64,000 nt of DNA, from contig CABZWX010000005.1 of NCBI GenBank assembly GCA_902529515.1, positions 1-64,000 of the forward strand, read 5' to 3'. The notes beneath the pieces were generated by a model, which worked only from the letters and a program-made list of their open reading frames with translations, was not told where the DNA came from and searched no databases. The stretch is from an uncultured SAR116 cluster alpha proteobacterium. GTDB taxonomy: Bacteria > Pseudomonadota > Alphaproteobacteria > Puniceispirillales > Marisalimonadaceae. Of this stretch, positions 54,290-63,032 are shown piece after piece; the first letter of the stretch is position 1; each line of letters opens with the position of its first letter. A program made the position numbers and the translations under genes.

Positions 54290-56386
54290 ATGTCAGTAGT
54301 TAAACATAAAATAATAGAAGAAATAGCACTTATAGAAATTTCTAATCCACCAGTTAACGCAATAAGCGCTGCAGTCAGAGTTGGATTATTAAAGACTATT
54401 GAAAATCTATCTTTAAATGAAAAAATTAAAGCAATTGTTATTACAGCTCCTGAAAGAACTTTCCTTGCTGGCGCTGATATAAAAGAGTTTGGCAAAAAAG
54501 TAGACGCTCCAATATTAGGAAAGATTTGTGACAAGATTGAAAGTCTTAACAAAATAGTTGTTGCATCATTACACGGAACTCCACTTGGTGGTGGATTAGA
54601 AGTTGCAATGTCAGCACATTATAGAATTGCAGCTCCTAACACCAAAGTCGGATTACCAGAAGTTTTGCTTGGAATCCTCCCTGGTGCTGGTGGAACACAA
54701 AGACTTCCGAGATTATGTGGCGTTGATATGGCTTTAGATATGATGCTTACTGGCAAGCATGTTCCAGCTAAAGAAGCTTTATTATCAGGTATAATTGATG
54801 AGATTGCTGAAAATAACAATACTATAGATAATGGTATTGAGTATGCCAAAAAGTTAGTGAAAGAAGGATTTAGACCAAGACCCACTTCTCAAATACAAAA
54901 TAAAATTAGTGATACAAAAGAAACAAGCGAACTTATTTTAAAATTTAAAGATACTGCATCCAAAAAATACAAAAATTTATTTTCACCTCATGCAATTATT
55001 AGATCTGTAGAAGAGGGTCTTAAATTAGATTTTGCTGAAGCTATATTAAATGAAAGAAAATTATTTGAAGAATGTATTGAAAGTCCCCAAAGACAAGGTT
55101 TAATACATTCTTTTTTTGCTGAAAGAGCTAACACAAAAATACCAGAATTAAAAGAAGGCAAACCAATAGAACTAAATAAAATTGGCATAATTGGTGGTGG
55201 CACAATGGGTACTGGAATTTCTATGGCCGCTATGAATGCAGGTTTCAATGTGATTATGATTGAACAAAATGATGAAGCTATCCAAATAGCCAAGGCAAAA
55301 ATTACTTCAACTTATGATAGAAGCGTTAAATTAAATAGAATTACAACTGAACAAAAAAATAAAACTATGGATATGTTTTTTGCGACAACAAATTTCTCAG
55401 AGCTCAAAGATAGAGATTTGATAATAGAAGCTGTGTTTGAAAACATGGACGTTAAAAAAGAAGTCTTCGTGAAATTAAATAAAATTTGTAGTCAAGACTG
55501 TATTTTAGCATCCAATACTAGTTATTTAAATGTAAATGAAATTGCTTCAGTTGTAGATAATCCAAGCAGGGTTATTGGTTTGCATTTCTTTTCTCCAGCT
55601 AACATTATGAAACTTTTAGAAGTTGTAGTGGCAGAAAAAACATCTAAAGATACTGTTTCTACTGCCTTTAACTTAGCAAAAAAAATGAGAAAGGTACCAG
55701 TAAGATCAGGAGTTTGTGATGGCTTTATAGGTAACAGAATTCTCTCAAAATATTTAGTTGGTACGTATCATATGGTTGAGGATGGAGCAAGCCCATTTCA
55801 TGTTGATAAAGTGATAAGAAATTTTGGCTGTGCAATGGGAATTTTCCAGGTAATTGATTTAGCTGGTGGAGATATAGGTTGGGCAACAAGAAAAAGAAAA
55901 GCACCATTCAGACATAAAGATGATAGATATGTGCAAATACCTGATAGAGTATGTGAAAGAGGTTGGTTTGGTCAAAAAACTTCTAAAGGATATTATTTAT
56001 ATGGAGAAAATGTAGATTTTCTTACGCCTAATCCAGAAATAGAAGTAATTTGTGAACAAGAAAGAAAAAGAGCCGGAATAACTCCAAAAAAATTTGATGA
56101 TAAGGAGATATTAGATAAATACATTGCTGCAATGGTATATGAAGGGACTAAAATTCTAAGTGAACAAATAGCACTAAAGCCTTCAGATATCGATGTTGTT
56201 TTTACTAATGGTTATGGATTTCCTAAATGGAGAGGAGGTCCAATGAAATACGCAGATATGATTGGATTAGACAAAATATTGAAAAATATTCAAAAATATT
56301 CAGAAGAAGACCCAAGATTTTGGTCTCCTCCGAAGCTATTAGAAGATTTAGTTAAACAAAACAAAAATTTTGACAGTTTAAATTAA
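54290..56386 (+). CDS. Bifunctional enoyl-CoA hydratase / 3-hydroxyacyl-CoA dehydrogenase
   Basis: 698-residue multifunctional beta-oxidation protein. Residues 1-190: crotonase domain (ERTFLAGADIKEFG, GTPLGGGLEVAMSAHYRIA, GLPEVLLGILPGAGGTQRLPRLCG). From about 295: 3-hydroxyacyl-CoA dehydrogenase with IGIIGGGTMGTGI, NTSYLNVNEIA, GLHFFSPANIMKLLEVV carrying the catalytic His and the C-terminal GFPKWRGGPMKYAD. Domain order fits FadJ or the peroxisomal type; no FadA-type thiolase follows. AGAGGA lies upstream of the ATG. Confidence 0.93.
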   Translation: MSVVKHKIIEEIALIEISNPPVNAISAAVRVGLLKTIENLSLNEKIKAIVITAPERTFLAGADIKEFGKKVDAPILGKICDKIESLNKIVVASLHGTPLGGGLEVAMSAHYRIAAPNTKVGLPEVLLGILPGAGGTQRLPRLCGVDMALDMMLTGKHVPAKEALLSGIIDEIAENNNTIDNGIEYAKKLVKEGFRPRPTSQIQNKISDTKETSELILKFKDTASKKYKNLFSPHAIIRSVEEGLKLDFAEAILNERKLFEECIESPQRQGLIHSFFAERANTKIPELKEGKPIELNKIGIIGGGTMGTGISMAAMNAGFNVIMIEQNDEAIQIAKAKITSTYDRSVKLNRITTEQKNKTMDMFFATTNFSELKDRDLIIEAVFENMDVKKEVFVKLNKICSQDCILASNTSYLNVNEIASVVDNPSRVIGLHFFSPANIMKLLEVVVAEKTSKDTVSTAFNLAKKMRKVPVRSGVCDGFIGNRILSKYLVGTYHMVEDGASPFHVDKVIRNFGCAMGIFQVIDLAGGDIGWATRKRKAPFRHKDDRYVQIPDRVCERGWFGQKTSKGYYLYGENVDFLTPNPEIEVICEQERKRAGITPKKFDDKEILDKYIAAMVYEGTKILSEQIALKPSDIDVVFTNGYGFPKWRGGPMKYADMIGLDKILKNIQKYSEEDPRFWSPPKLLEDLVKQNKNFDSLN

Positions 56387-56403
56387 AATTTAATTATCTA
56401 TAA

Positions 56404-57429
56404 CTACATAGTAGGATCGGGATTAACTTTAACTACTAACTTTCCAAAATTTTTACCATTTAATAATCCTATGAAAGCATTAGGAGCATTTTCTAAGCCC
56501 TCAACAAAGTCTTCTTTATATTTAATCTTGCCTTCATTTATCCATTTTGAAAGAGCTATGATTGACTCTTCTCTTTGATCATAATGATTAAAAACAATAA
56601 AACCTTTTATCATCATTCTTTTTGTAAGTATTTGCCTAAATAATAAGGGCAATCTATCTTTTTCTCCAACTTTTAGACTTGTAGCATTATATAAACTAAT
56701 AAGGCCACAAACTGGTATCCTGGCATAATCATTTAAGAGAGGCATAACAGTATCGAAAGTAATACCACCTACGTTCTCCCAATAGATGTCTACACCATCA
56801 GGACAAGCAGATTTTAGTTTTTCTTTAAAATTTGGATCCTTATAATTTACACATTCATCGAAACCAAGTTCAGTTTTAGTAAACTCACATTTATCTTCGG
56901 TACCTGCAACTCCTACAACTCTACATCCATAAATTTTACCAATTTGACCAACGGTCGCTCCTACCGCACCACTTGCTGCTGAAACAACTAAAGTTTCTCC
57001 ATTTTGTGGTTTGGCAAAATTATGCATACCTACGTAAGCTGTTGTCCCTGGCATGCCCAAAACACCAATAGAAGTTGATAGGGGTGCCATTTTTGGATCA
57101 ATTAATCTTAATTTTTTTTCGTTTACAGTTGGATTGTCTTGCCAGCCCGTTCTGCCTTCAACAAAATCACCATCTTTAAATAATTCAGATTTACTTTCCA
57201 CAACTTGACTTAAAGCACCAGCCTCCATAACTTCACCTATACCGACTGGTTTTGCGTAACTCTTAGCGTCATTCATTCGACCTCGCATATAGGGATCTAA
57301 AGACATATAAATTGTTTTTAAAAGTACTTCTCCTACTTTAGGAGAAACTATGTCTTCTTTAACTGTTCTAAAATTCCCTAATGTTGGTTCTCCAACAGGT
57401 CTTTCATTAAGTAAAATTTTAGTGTTCAT
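56404..57429 (-). CDS. NADPH-dependent MDR-family reductase (CurA/prostaglandin reductase-like)
   Basis: 341 residues of the zinc-free medium-chain reductase family. N-terminal LNERPVGEPTLGNF and MSLDPYMRGRM, cofactor loop VVSAASGAVGATVGQIGKIYGCRVVGVAG near 150-178, and IYWENVGG are diagnostic. It would reduce the double bond of enones or enals. AGGAG precedes the ATG, and the MFS carrier gene upstream on the same strand is 30 bases away, suggesting joint expression. It converges on the bifunctional beta-oxidation gene with 17 bases between. Confidence 0.9.
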   Translation of the reverse strand: MNTKILLNERPVGEPTLGNFRTVKEDIVSPKVGEVLLKTIYMSLDPYMRGRMNDAKSYAKPVGIGEVMEAGALSQVVESKSELFKDGDFVEGRTGWQDNPTVNEKKLRLIDPKMAPLSTSIGVLGMPGTTAYVGMHNFAKPQNGETLVVSAASGAVGATVGQIGKIYGCRVVGVAGTEDKCEFTKTELGFDECVNYKDPNFKEKLKSACPDGVDIYWENVGGITFDTVMPLLNDYARIPVCGLISLYNATSLKVGEKDRLPLLFRQILTKRMMIKGFIVFNHYDQREESIIALSKWINEGKIKYKEDFVEGLENAPNAFIGLLNGKNFGKLVVKVNPDPTM

Positions 57430-57459
57430 ATATATCTCCTGAGTTGTGATAAGTTTATA

Positions 57460-58689
57460 CTATGTCTTATATTTGAAAAAGTAATATCTAAATGTCAAGG
57501 CTGAAAGAAGCGAACCTAAACCTAAGCATAAAAAAGACATGAACCAAGCCAAATGACTTGCCTGTCCTCCAAAATTGTCTAAAACAAAACCTACAACTGG
57601 TCCACCAATAGCTCCTCCCAAAAATCCAACCATTGAGTGCAGTGCCAGTCTTACACCTCTGTCATGAGGTTCTCCATTGACAACTGTACCTGTTGTTAAT
57701 GAACCAGAATCTAAAATTATTAAGCTATTATATAAAAAAAGCATAAAAAGAGCCAACCAAAAGCTAAATAGAAAAGAGATTGCTGTTAATATCGAGCCAA
57801 AAAAACAGAGCACTCCCATATTGGAAACTATTCTTGCTCTATCTTTGCCAATACAATATTTTGCTCCGAATATTGAAGCAAAAATTCCTATAAAACCCAT
57901 TAAAGCAATACTGTTCGCAATGAAAGCGTCACTTACAGAAACTTTGAAGTGACTTGAAAGAAAGACGATGCAAGGAAATGTCCAACTCCTAAATCCAAAT
58001 AATTCATATGTATGGCCTCCATATCCTAATATAAAAGGAGATGCTTTTTTATTTTTGAAAGTTTTTAAAATAGGAACAATAACTTTGATGATTCCCTGAT
58101 ATTTCTTTTTCCGACGCTCTTCGATTTCATCACCAGAAAAATATAAAAGAGGAAAAGAACATAAGAAGAGTATAACTGAAGCTAAAAGAAAAGCATTTTC
58201 CCAACTAACATTATAATTTTTTAAAATTCCAAAAAGAGAAAAAGAAAAAGCAGTTCCAAGTCCAAAAAATGAAGTATATACAGCAACGTATTTTTCTCTA
58301 GAAATTTGATTTAGTCTAGAATTTAGTATTTGCAGACCTGGCATATAAGTCCCTGCAAGTCCAACCCCAACAAGTGACCAAAAAATTGAGGCATTAATTG
58401 CATTTGTTGAAAAAATAGAAAAAAAGAATAGTCCTGCTGATCCTATTAAACATGAAATAGCATAAAGTTTCCTTGAATCAAAAGTATCAGTTAAGCTGAC
58501 TAAAAATGGAGTGGCGATTACATAACCTATATAAAATGAACCACTAATCCAACCTGCTTCGCTATTAGACAACTTCCACTGCGCTTGAAGGTCTATTAAG
58601 TATATTGGCCAAATAGCAAACCCAACCATAGAAATCATCTGAATAAAACATGTGAGTATTAAAATTTTTGGTAATTTATAAATAAACAT
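57460..58689 (-). CDS. MFS transporter
   Basis: About 409 residues with twelve predicted hydrophobic helices. GWISGSFYIGYVIATPFLVSLTDTFDSRKLY near residue 45-75 contains the family A-like loop, and GGAIGGPVVGFVLDNFGG lies in a late helix. Substrate unreadable. The ATG at 58689 is preferred over an adjoining TTG. An inverted repeat (TCAAACT/AGTTTGA, 58689-58712) overlaps the start region and there is no GGAG-like site, so initiation may be weak or regulated. The gene is divergent from the acyl-CoA synthetase gene. Confidence 0.86.
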   Translation of the reverse strand: MFIYKLPKILILTCFIQMISMVGFAIWPIYLIDLQAQWKLSNSEAGWISGSFYIGYVIATPFLVSLTDTFDSRKLYAISCLIGSAGLFFFSIFSTNAINASIFWSLVGVGLAGTYMPGLQILNSRLNQISREKYVAVYTSFFGLGTAFSFSLFGILKNYNVSWENAFLLASVILFLCSFPLLYFSGDEIEERRKKKYQGIIKVIVPILKTFKNKKASPFILGYGGHTYELFGFRSWTFPCIVFLSSHFKVSVSDAFIANSIALMGFIGIFASIFGAKYCIGKDRARIVSNMGVLCFFGSILTAISFLFSFWLALFMLFLYNSLIILDSGSLTTGTVVNGEPHDRGVRLALHSMVGFLGGAIGGPVVGFVLDNFGGQASHLAWFMSFLCLGLGSLLSALTFRYYFFKYKT

Positions 58690-58785
58690 CAAACTAAAAT
58701 TATAAAGTTTGATTTAAGAAGTAAATTATTTATTCTGTATTTTGTTAATGCATCAAAAAACATAAAGAAATTGAAGAAGGTCAAT

Positions 58786-60870
58786 ATGATTACATTGCAA
58801 GAAATTATGTCTCCTAAGTCTATTGCTATTGTTGGCGCTTCAGACAACAAAGCGAGGATTGGAGGGCGTCCACTTGCTCATATGATAGAACAAAAATTTT
58901 CTGGAGGTATTTTTCCAATTAATCCTAATAGGAACACAGTACAAGGTATAAAAGCGTATCCAAGTTTATTAGATGTAAAAGATGATTTAGACTTCATATT
59001 AGTTGCAGTACCTTCCAATATTGTCGTATCAGTTTTACAAGAAGCAGTAGTTAAAAAGGCTAAAACAGCATTAATTTTCTCCTCTGGGTTTGCAGAAATT
59101 GGAGGTCAAGGTGAGATTCTTCAAAATCAAATAAAAAAAATTAGCAAAGAAAGTGGTCTCAGAGTTATAGGACCAAATTGTTTAGGTCTATTTAATTCAG
59201 CCAAAAACTTCTATCCTACTTTTACTTCCACTATAGATAGAGCAACTCCTAAACCAGGTGGTATTTCTATTGCGAGTCAATCAGGAGCTTATGGAAGCCA
59301 CATTTATATGGTATCTCATCAAAGAGGACTTGGAATTAGATATTGGATGACAACTGGTAATGAGGTTGATCTCTCTGTTGGAGAGACCATTAAGCTTATG
59401 GCAGAAGATCCAGATGTACACACAATCATGGCATATGCAGAAAGTGTTAAAGACGGTAAACAATTTACTGATGCGCTAGACACTGCAAGATCTGAAAAGA
59501 AACCGGTAATTTTTATGAAGGTAGGAAGATCTGAAGTGGGAGCGGCAGCTGCTAACTCTCATACAGCCTCTTTAGCAGGTGAAGACAAAGTTTACGACGA
59601 AGTATTGAGAGCGCATGGTGCATATAGAGTAAGAAGCACAGAAGAAATGTTAGATGTAGCTTATTCAACAATGCCTAGAATATTCCCAGCTGGAAAAAAT
59701 TTAGGATTAGTTACTATTTCCGGGGGTGGTGGAGTAATTATGGCAGATGCAGCTGAAGATGAAGGGCTAATTGTAGGCCCAATGCCAAAAGACGCACAAG
59801 ATGAATTAAAAGAACTTGTTCCCTTCGCGTCTCCAATGAATCCTGTTGATGTAACAGCCCAGTTTTTTAATGATTTAACATTAATACCTAAATTCACAGA
59901 TTTAATGCTCTCCAAAGGTGGCTATGATGCATTGATAGGTTTTTGGACTTCAGTTGCGGGTTCTCCTGTTTTGTCCAAACCGTTACTTTCTGCGTTAAAA
60001 CAAGCTATGAAGGGATATGAAGATAAACTGTTCATAAACTGTATGGTAGCATCTGAAGAATATATAAAAATGTATGAAAAAGAAGGATTTCCCTGCCTTG
60101 AAGATCCTACGAGAGCAATTGTCGCAATGTCCGCACTTATGTTTTTTGGTGAAAAATTTAATGAAAAACATAAGAGTAACCAAATTAATTTAGACAATTA
60201 CAAAGTTGATATACCAAACAAAAATTTAAACGAAATTGACTGTAGTGAAGTGCTTTTATCTGCTGGTTTACCAATATTAAAACCAATTCTTATAAAAGAT
60301 ATTGAAGACTTATCCTCTTACTTTACAGAAGGCAAAGATAAATATGTCATGAAAATAGTGTCTTCGGATATTCAACATAAGACTGATATTGGTGGTGTGG
60401 TTTTGAACATAGATAACTTAGATTTAGCAAAAAAATCTTACCAAGATATTTTCAAAAATGTTAAAAATAATGCACCTAATGCGCATATAGATGGAATAAT
60501 GATTTCACCAATGAAAAATGGTGATATTGAATGTATTTTAGGCGCTAAAATTGATCCAGTTTTTGGACCAATTGTAATGTTTGGACTTGGTGGAATTTAT
60601 GCAGAAGTAATGAAAGACATTGTGTTTGCAGAAGCTCCTGTTAGTAAACAAAAGGCAGAGCAAATGATTTTATCGTTAAAAAGCAAAGATATTTTTTATG
60701 GTGCAAGGGGAAAGCCACCTATCGAAATTAATTCATTGTTAAATGCAATTATAAATTTATCAAACTTTATTGCCGCTAATTCAGATAAAGTTGATCAAGT
60801 AGAAATGAATCCAATTTTAGTAAATGAAGCTGAAGTAATAGCTCTTGATGCGCTAATTATAAAAAAATAA
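58786..60870 (+). CDS. ADP-forming acyl-CoA synthetase (acetate--CoA ligase family)
   Basis: About 694 residues with the fused ACD architecture: CoA-binding domain (SPKSIAIVGASDNKARIGGRPL at the start), succinyl-CoA-synthetase-like flavodoxin domains (VIGPNCLGLFN, SQSGAYGSH), the phospho-His in NSHTASLAGED near residue 265, and a C-terminal ATP-grasp domain (VMKIVSSDIQHKTDIGGV, FGLGGIYAEVMKD). It activates a carboxylic acid to its CoA ester, or the reverse for ATP gain. The ATG at 58786 follows AAGAAGG; the TTG at 58771 is rejected. First gene of an ACD, DUF35, thiolase-like operon. Confidence 0.92.
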   Translation: MITLQEIMSPKSIAIVGASDNKARIGGRPLAHMIEQKFSGGIFPINPNRNTVQGIKAYPSLLDVKDDLDFILVAVPSNIVVSVLQEAVVKKAKTALIFSSGFAEIGGQGEILQNQIKKISKESGLRVIGPNCLGLFNSAKNFYPTFTSTIDRATPKPGGISIASQSGAYGSHIYMVSHQRGLGIRYWMTTGNEVDLSVGETIKLMAEDPDVHTIMAYAESVKDGKQFTDALDTARSEKKPVIFMKVGRSEVGAAAANSHTASLAGEDKVYDEVLRAHGAYRVRSTEEMLDVAYSTMPRIFPAGKNLGLVTISGGGGVIMADAAEDEGLIVGPMPKDAQDELKELVPFASPMNPVDVTAQFFNDLTLIPKFTDLMLSKGGYDALIGFWTSVAGSPVLSKPLLSALKQAMKGYEDKLFINCMVASEEYIKMYEKEGFPCLEDPTRAIVAMSALMFFGEKFNEKHKSNQINLDNYKVDIPNKNLNEIDCSEVLLSAGLPILKPILIKDIEDLSSYFTEGKDKYVMKIVSSDIQHKTDIGGVVLNIDNLDLAKKSYQDIFKNVKNNAPNAHIDGIMISPMKNGDIECILGAKIDPVFGPIVMFGLGGIYAEVMKDIVFAEAPVSKQKAEQMILSLKSKDIFYGARGKPPIEINSLLNAIINLSNFIAANSDKVDQVEMNPILVNEAEVIALDALIIKK

Positions 60871-60883
60871 AACGGAGGATAAA

Positions 60884-61267
60884 ATGGCAGAAAACTTAAA
60901 AGGTACAGTAGGACCTGAACAGCAATTTAAGAATTTTTTATCAGAGGGTAAATTTATGATTCAAAGATGTAAAAGTCTCAATAAATTTTTCTTTCATCCT
61001 CGTGTAGCATTTCCTGGAAGTGGTGAGCGTGATCTTGAGTGGGTTGAAGCATCTGGAAATGGAGAAGTGTATAGTTCTTCTTGTAATAGAAGATTATCTG
61101 AAAAGGGTGGAGACTTTAACTTATCCTTGATTACGCTAGAAGAAGGTCCAAGGATGATGGCAAGAGTTGAGGGTATAGATCCAGATAAAGTTGAAATTGG
61201 TCAAAAGGTTAAAGCTAGAATTTCTTCATTAAATGGAGAACCAGCAGTAATTTTTGATATTGTATAA
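60884..61267 (+). CDS. DUF35 OB-fold (Zn-ribbon-type) protein, thiolase partner
   Basis: 127 residues. The N-terminal rubredoxin-like part reads FMIQRCKSLNKFFFHPRVAFPGSG, where only one of the usual four zinc Cys remains; then the OB-fold: LEWVEASGNGEVYS, GPRMMARVEGIDPDKVEIGQKVKAR and PAVIFDI. DUF35 proteins form complexes with thiolase-like subunits, and with Ltp2-type proteins make a retro-aldolase in steroid side-chain breakdown. A strong GGAGG precedes the ATG. Between the ACD gene (13 bases) and the thiolase-like gene (11 bases). Confidence 0.88.
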   Translation: MAENLKGTVGPEQQFKNFLSEGKFMIQRCKSLNKFFFHPRVAFPGSGERDLEWVEASGNGEVYSSSCNRRLSEKGGDFNLSLITLEEGPRMMARVEGIDPDKVEIGQKVKARISSLNGEPAVIFDIV

Positions 61268-61278
61268 GGATAAAATTA

Positions 61279-62469
61279 ATGGATCAAAATGACATAAATA
61301 GATTAAGAGGTAAAACTGCTGTCGTAGGTTTAGCAGAGAGTGGATGTGGATTAGCATCTGGTTGGAGTGCTATGGAAATAATGGCAAGTGCTGTTCATGA
61401 TGCTTTAGACGATGCAGGAATAAAATTAAAAGAAGTAGATGGAGTTTTTGCTGCAACTGCTTTTCATTCTATGGCTGCAATGTCATTATCTGAGTATTTG
61501 GGTGTAAAACCAAAATTTGCAGATGGGTCGCAAATAGGTGGGTCAAGTTTTTTATCTCACATTCTAACTGCTGCAATGGCTCTTGATGCAGGTTTGATCA
61601 ATGTAGCTGTTGTTGCGTACGGATCTAATCAAAAAAGTGCTGGTGGGTTTAAAACAATCTCCGAAGCTATGCCCTATGAGGCTCAATATCAGCCAAGAAT
61701 GCCTGTTACTGCATATGCCTTATCAGCTAAACGTTACATGAACGAGTTTGGCGCAACTCGAGAAGATCTTGCTAATGTGGCAGTTTCAGCAAGAGATTGG
61801 GCTTTATTAAATCCTAGGGCTTATACTCATCAAGATGGTCCATTAACGATAAATGATGTTTTATCTGCAAGGCCTATTGTTGATCCTCTCGGAAAATTAG
61901 ATTGTTGTCTTGTAACAGATGGGGGTGCGGCTGTTGTAATGACTAGATCAGATAGGGCAAAAGATACCAAAAACACTCCTATTTATCTTCTTGGTGCAGC
62001 AATGGAACATCACCATCGTATGATTTCTGAAATGCCTGATTTGGTACAAACATCAGCGATTGAAAGTGGAAAAAGAGCATTTAGTATGTCTGGTTATAAC
62101 CCAAATGATATGAGTACTATTCAATTGTATGACGCATTTACAATAAACACTCTTTTGTTCCTAGAGGACCTAGGCTTTTGTAAAAAAGGAGAAGCTAAAG
62201 AACTTGTAAAAAATAATAATATAGGACCTGCTGGAAACTTAAAAGTAAACACTAATGGTGGTGGATTATCCTGCGTCCATCCTGGAATGTACGGTCTTTT
62301 TGTAACTTTAGAAGCTTTAAGGCAGTTAAGAAATGCTTCAGGAGATGATGTTGGTCAACGACTAGATGGTGGTTGGATTGATAATGCTAAATTATCTGTT
62401 GCTCATGGAAATGGTGGAGTTTTATCAAGTCAGGTAACAAATATATGGGGCGTTTCTGATACTTTATAA
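61279..62469 (+). CDS. Thiolase-superfamily protein lacking the nucleophilic Cys (Ltp2/lipid-transfer-like)
   Basis: 396 residues of the SCP-x/Ltp thiolase branch. The position of the acyl-accepting Cys is occupied in QIGGSSFLSHILTAAMA (near 88-104) by Ser, while SCVHPGMYG and HGNGGVLSSQ replace the GHP and C-x-G regions. Such degenerate thiolases paired with DUF35 proteins act as retro-aldolases on CoA esters in steroid degradation (Ltp2-ChsH2) or remain uncharacterised. It is expressed with a DUF35 partner and an acyl-CoA synthetase, suggesting one pathway on an acyl-CoA. The 3' end is two bases from the convergent DUF3299-like gene. Confidence 0.88.
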   Translation: MDQNDINRLRGKTAVVGLAESGCGLASGWSAMEIMASAVHDALDDAGIKLKEVDGVFAATAFHSMAAMSLSEYLGVKPKFADGSQIGGSSFLSHILTAAMALDAGLINVAVVAYGSNQKSAGGFKTISEAMPYEAQYQPRMPVTAYALSAKRYMNEFGATREDLANVAVSARDWALLNPRAYTHQDGPLTINDVLSARPIVDPLGKLDCCLVTDGGAAVVMTRSDRAKDTKNTPIYLLGAAMEHHHRMISEMPDLVQTSAIESGKRAFSMSGYNPNDMSTIQLYDAFTINTLLFLEDLGFCKKGEAKELVKNNNIGPAGNLKVNTNGGGLSCVHPGMYGLFVTLEALRQLRNASGDDVGQRLDGGWIDNAKLSVAHGNGGVLSSQVTNIWGVSDTL

Positions 62470-62470
62470 A

Positions 62471-62989
62471 TTAAGACTTAATAGTTTCTAGGTAAAAGAA
62501 TGAACCAGTCTCCTCGTTGAATTTTATCTTGAGTTTGCCCTTTATAGTTATTGGATCAAATGAAAAATCAACTGGATTATCTGATTTTATCTCAATCACT
62601 TGAGAAGGCCCAACGTGGTAGTGAAAAGGACAACTTAAAGGGTACGGTCCTATTAAAAACTTTCTTTGTTTTTCAGATTCTTCTAATGGAAACATATATC
62701 CCATTATAGTTACAGTTTCACCATTATACTTTTTAATTTTATCGTCATAAACTGGTTTGATAAGACAGTAATCAAAACCATCTTTATCAATGGTACAATC
62801 TTCTACTTCTTTAGTCTTACCAAATAATTGCCATGGTAAAGCATCTCCCGTGACTTTTAGTGGTTCAAACATGTCCTCTACAATAATATTTTCATAAGGG
62901 TCAATGTCATTAAGGTTAAATTTTTCAAACCCAAATGCTTTATTACAAAAAAAAGTAAAAACAATTAAAAATAGAAATCTCAAATTCAA
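62471..62989 (-). CDS. DUF3299-like secreted protein
   Basis: 172 residues with an N-terminal signal peptide (LRFLFLIVFTFFCNKAFG). The C-terminal half has GETVTIMGYMFPLEESEKQRKFLIGPYPLSCPFHYHVGPSQVIEI, the GFM-PL then CPFHYHVGPSQ arrangement of DUF3299-family periplasmic proteins, where Cys and His could bind metal. The start appears to be TTG with AAGGAGA five bases upstream. It lies 43 bases downstream of a FtsX-type permease gene on the same strand; this pairing is seen in putative metal or lipoprotein transport loci. Function unknown. Confidence 0.75.
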   Translation of the reverse strand: MNLRFLFLIVFTFFCNKAFGFEKFNLNDIDPYENIIVEDMFEPLKVTGDALPWQLFGKTKEVEDCTIDKDGFDYCLIKPVYDDKIKKYNGETVTIMGYMFPLEESEKQRKFLIGPYPLSCPFHYHVGPSQVIEIKSDNPVDFSFDPITIKGKLKIKFNEETGSFFYLETIKS

Positions 62990-63032
62990 AAATTTCTCCT
63001 TAAATAAAATCTACGTCATAAATATATAAATT

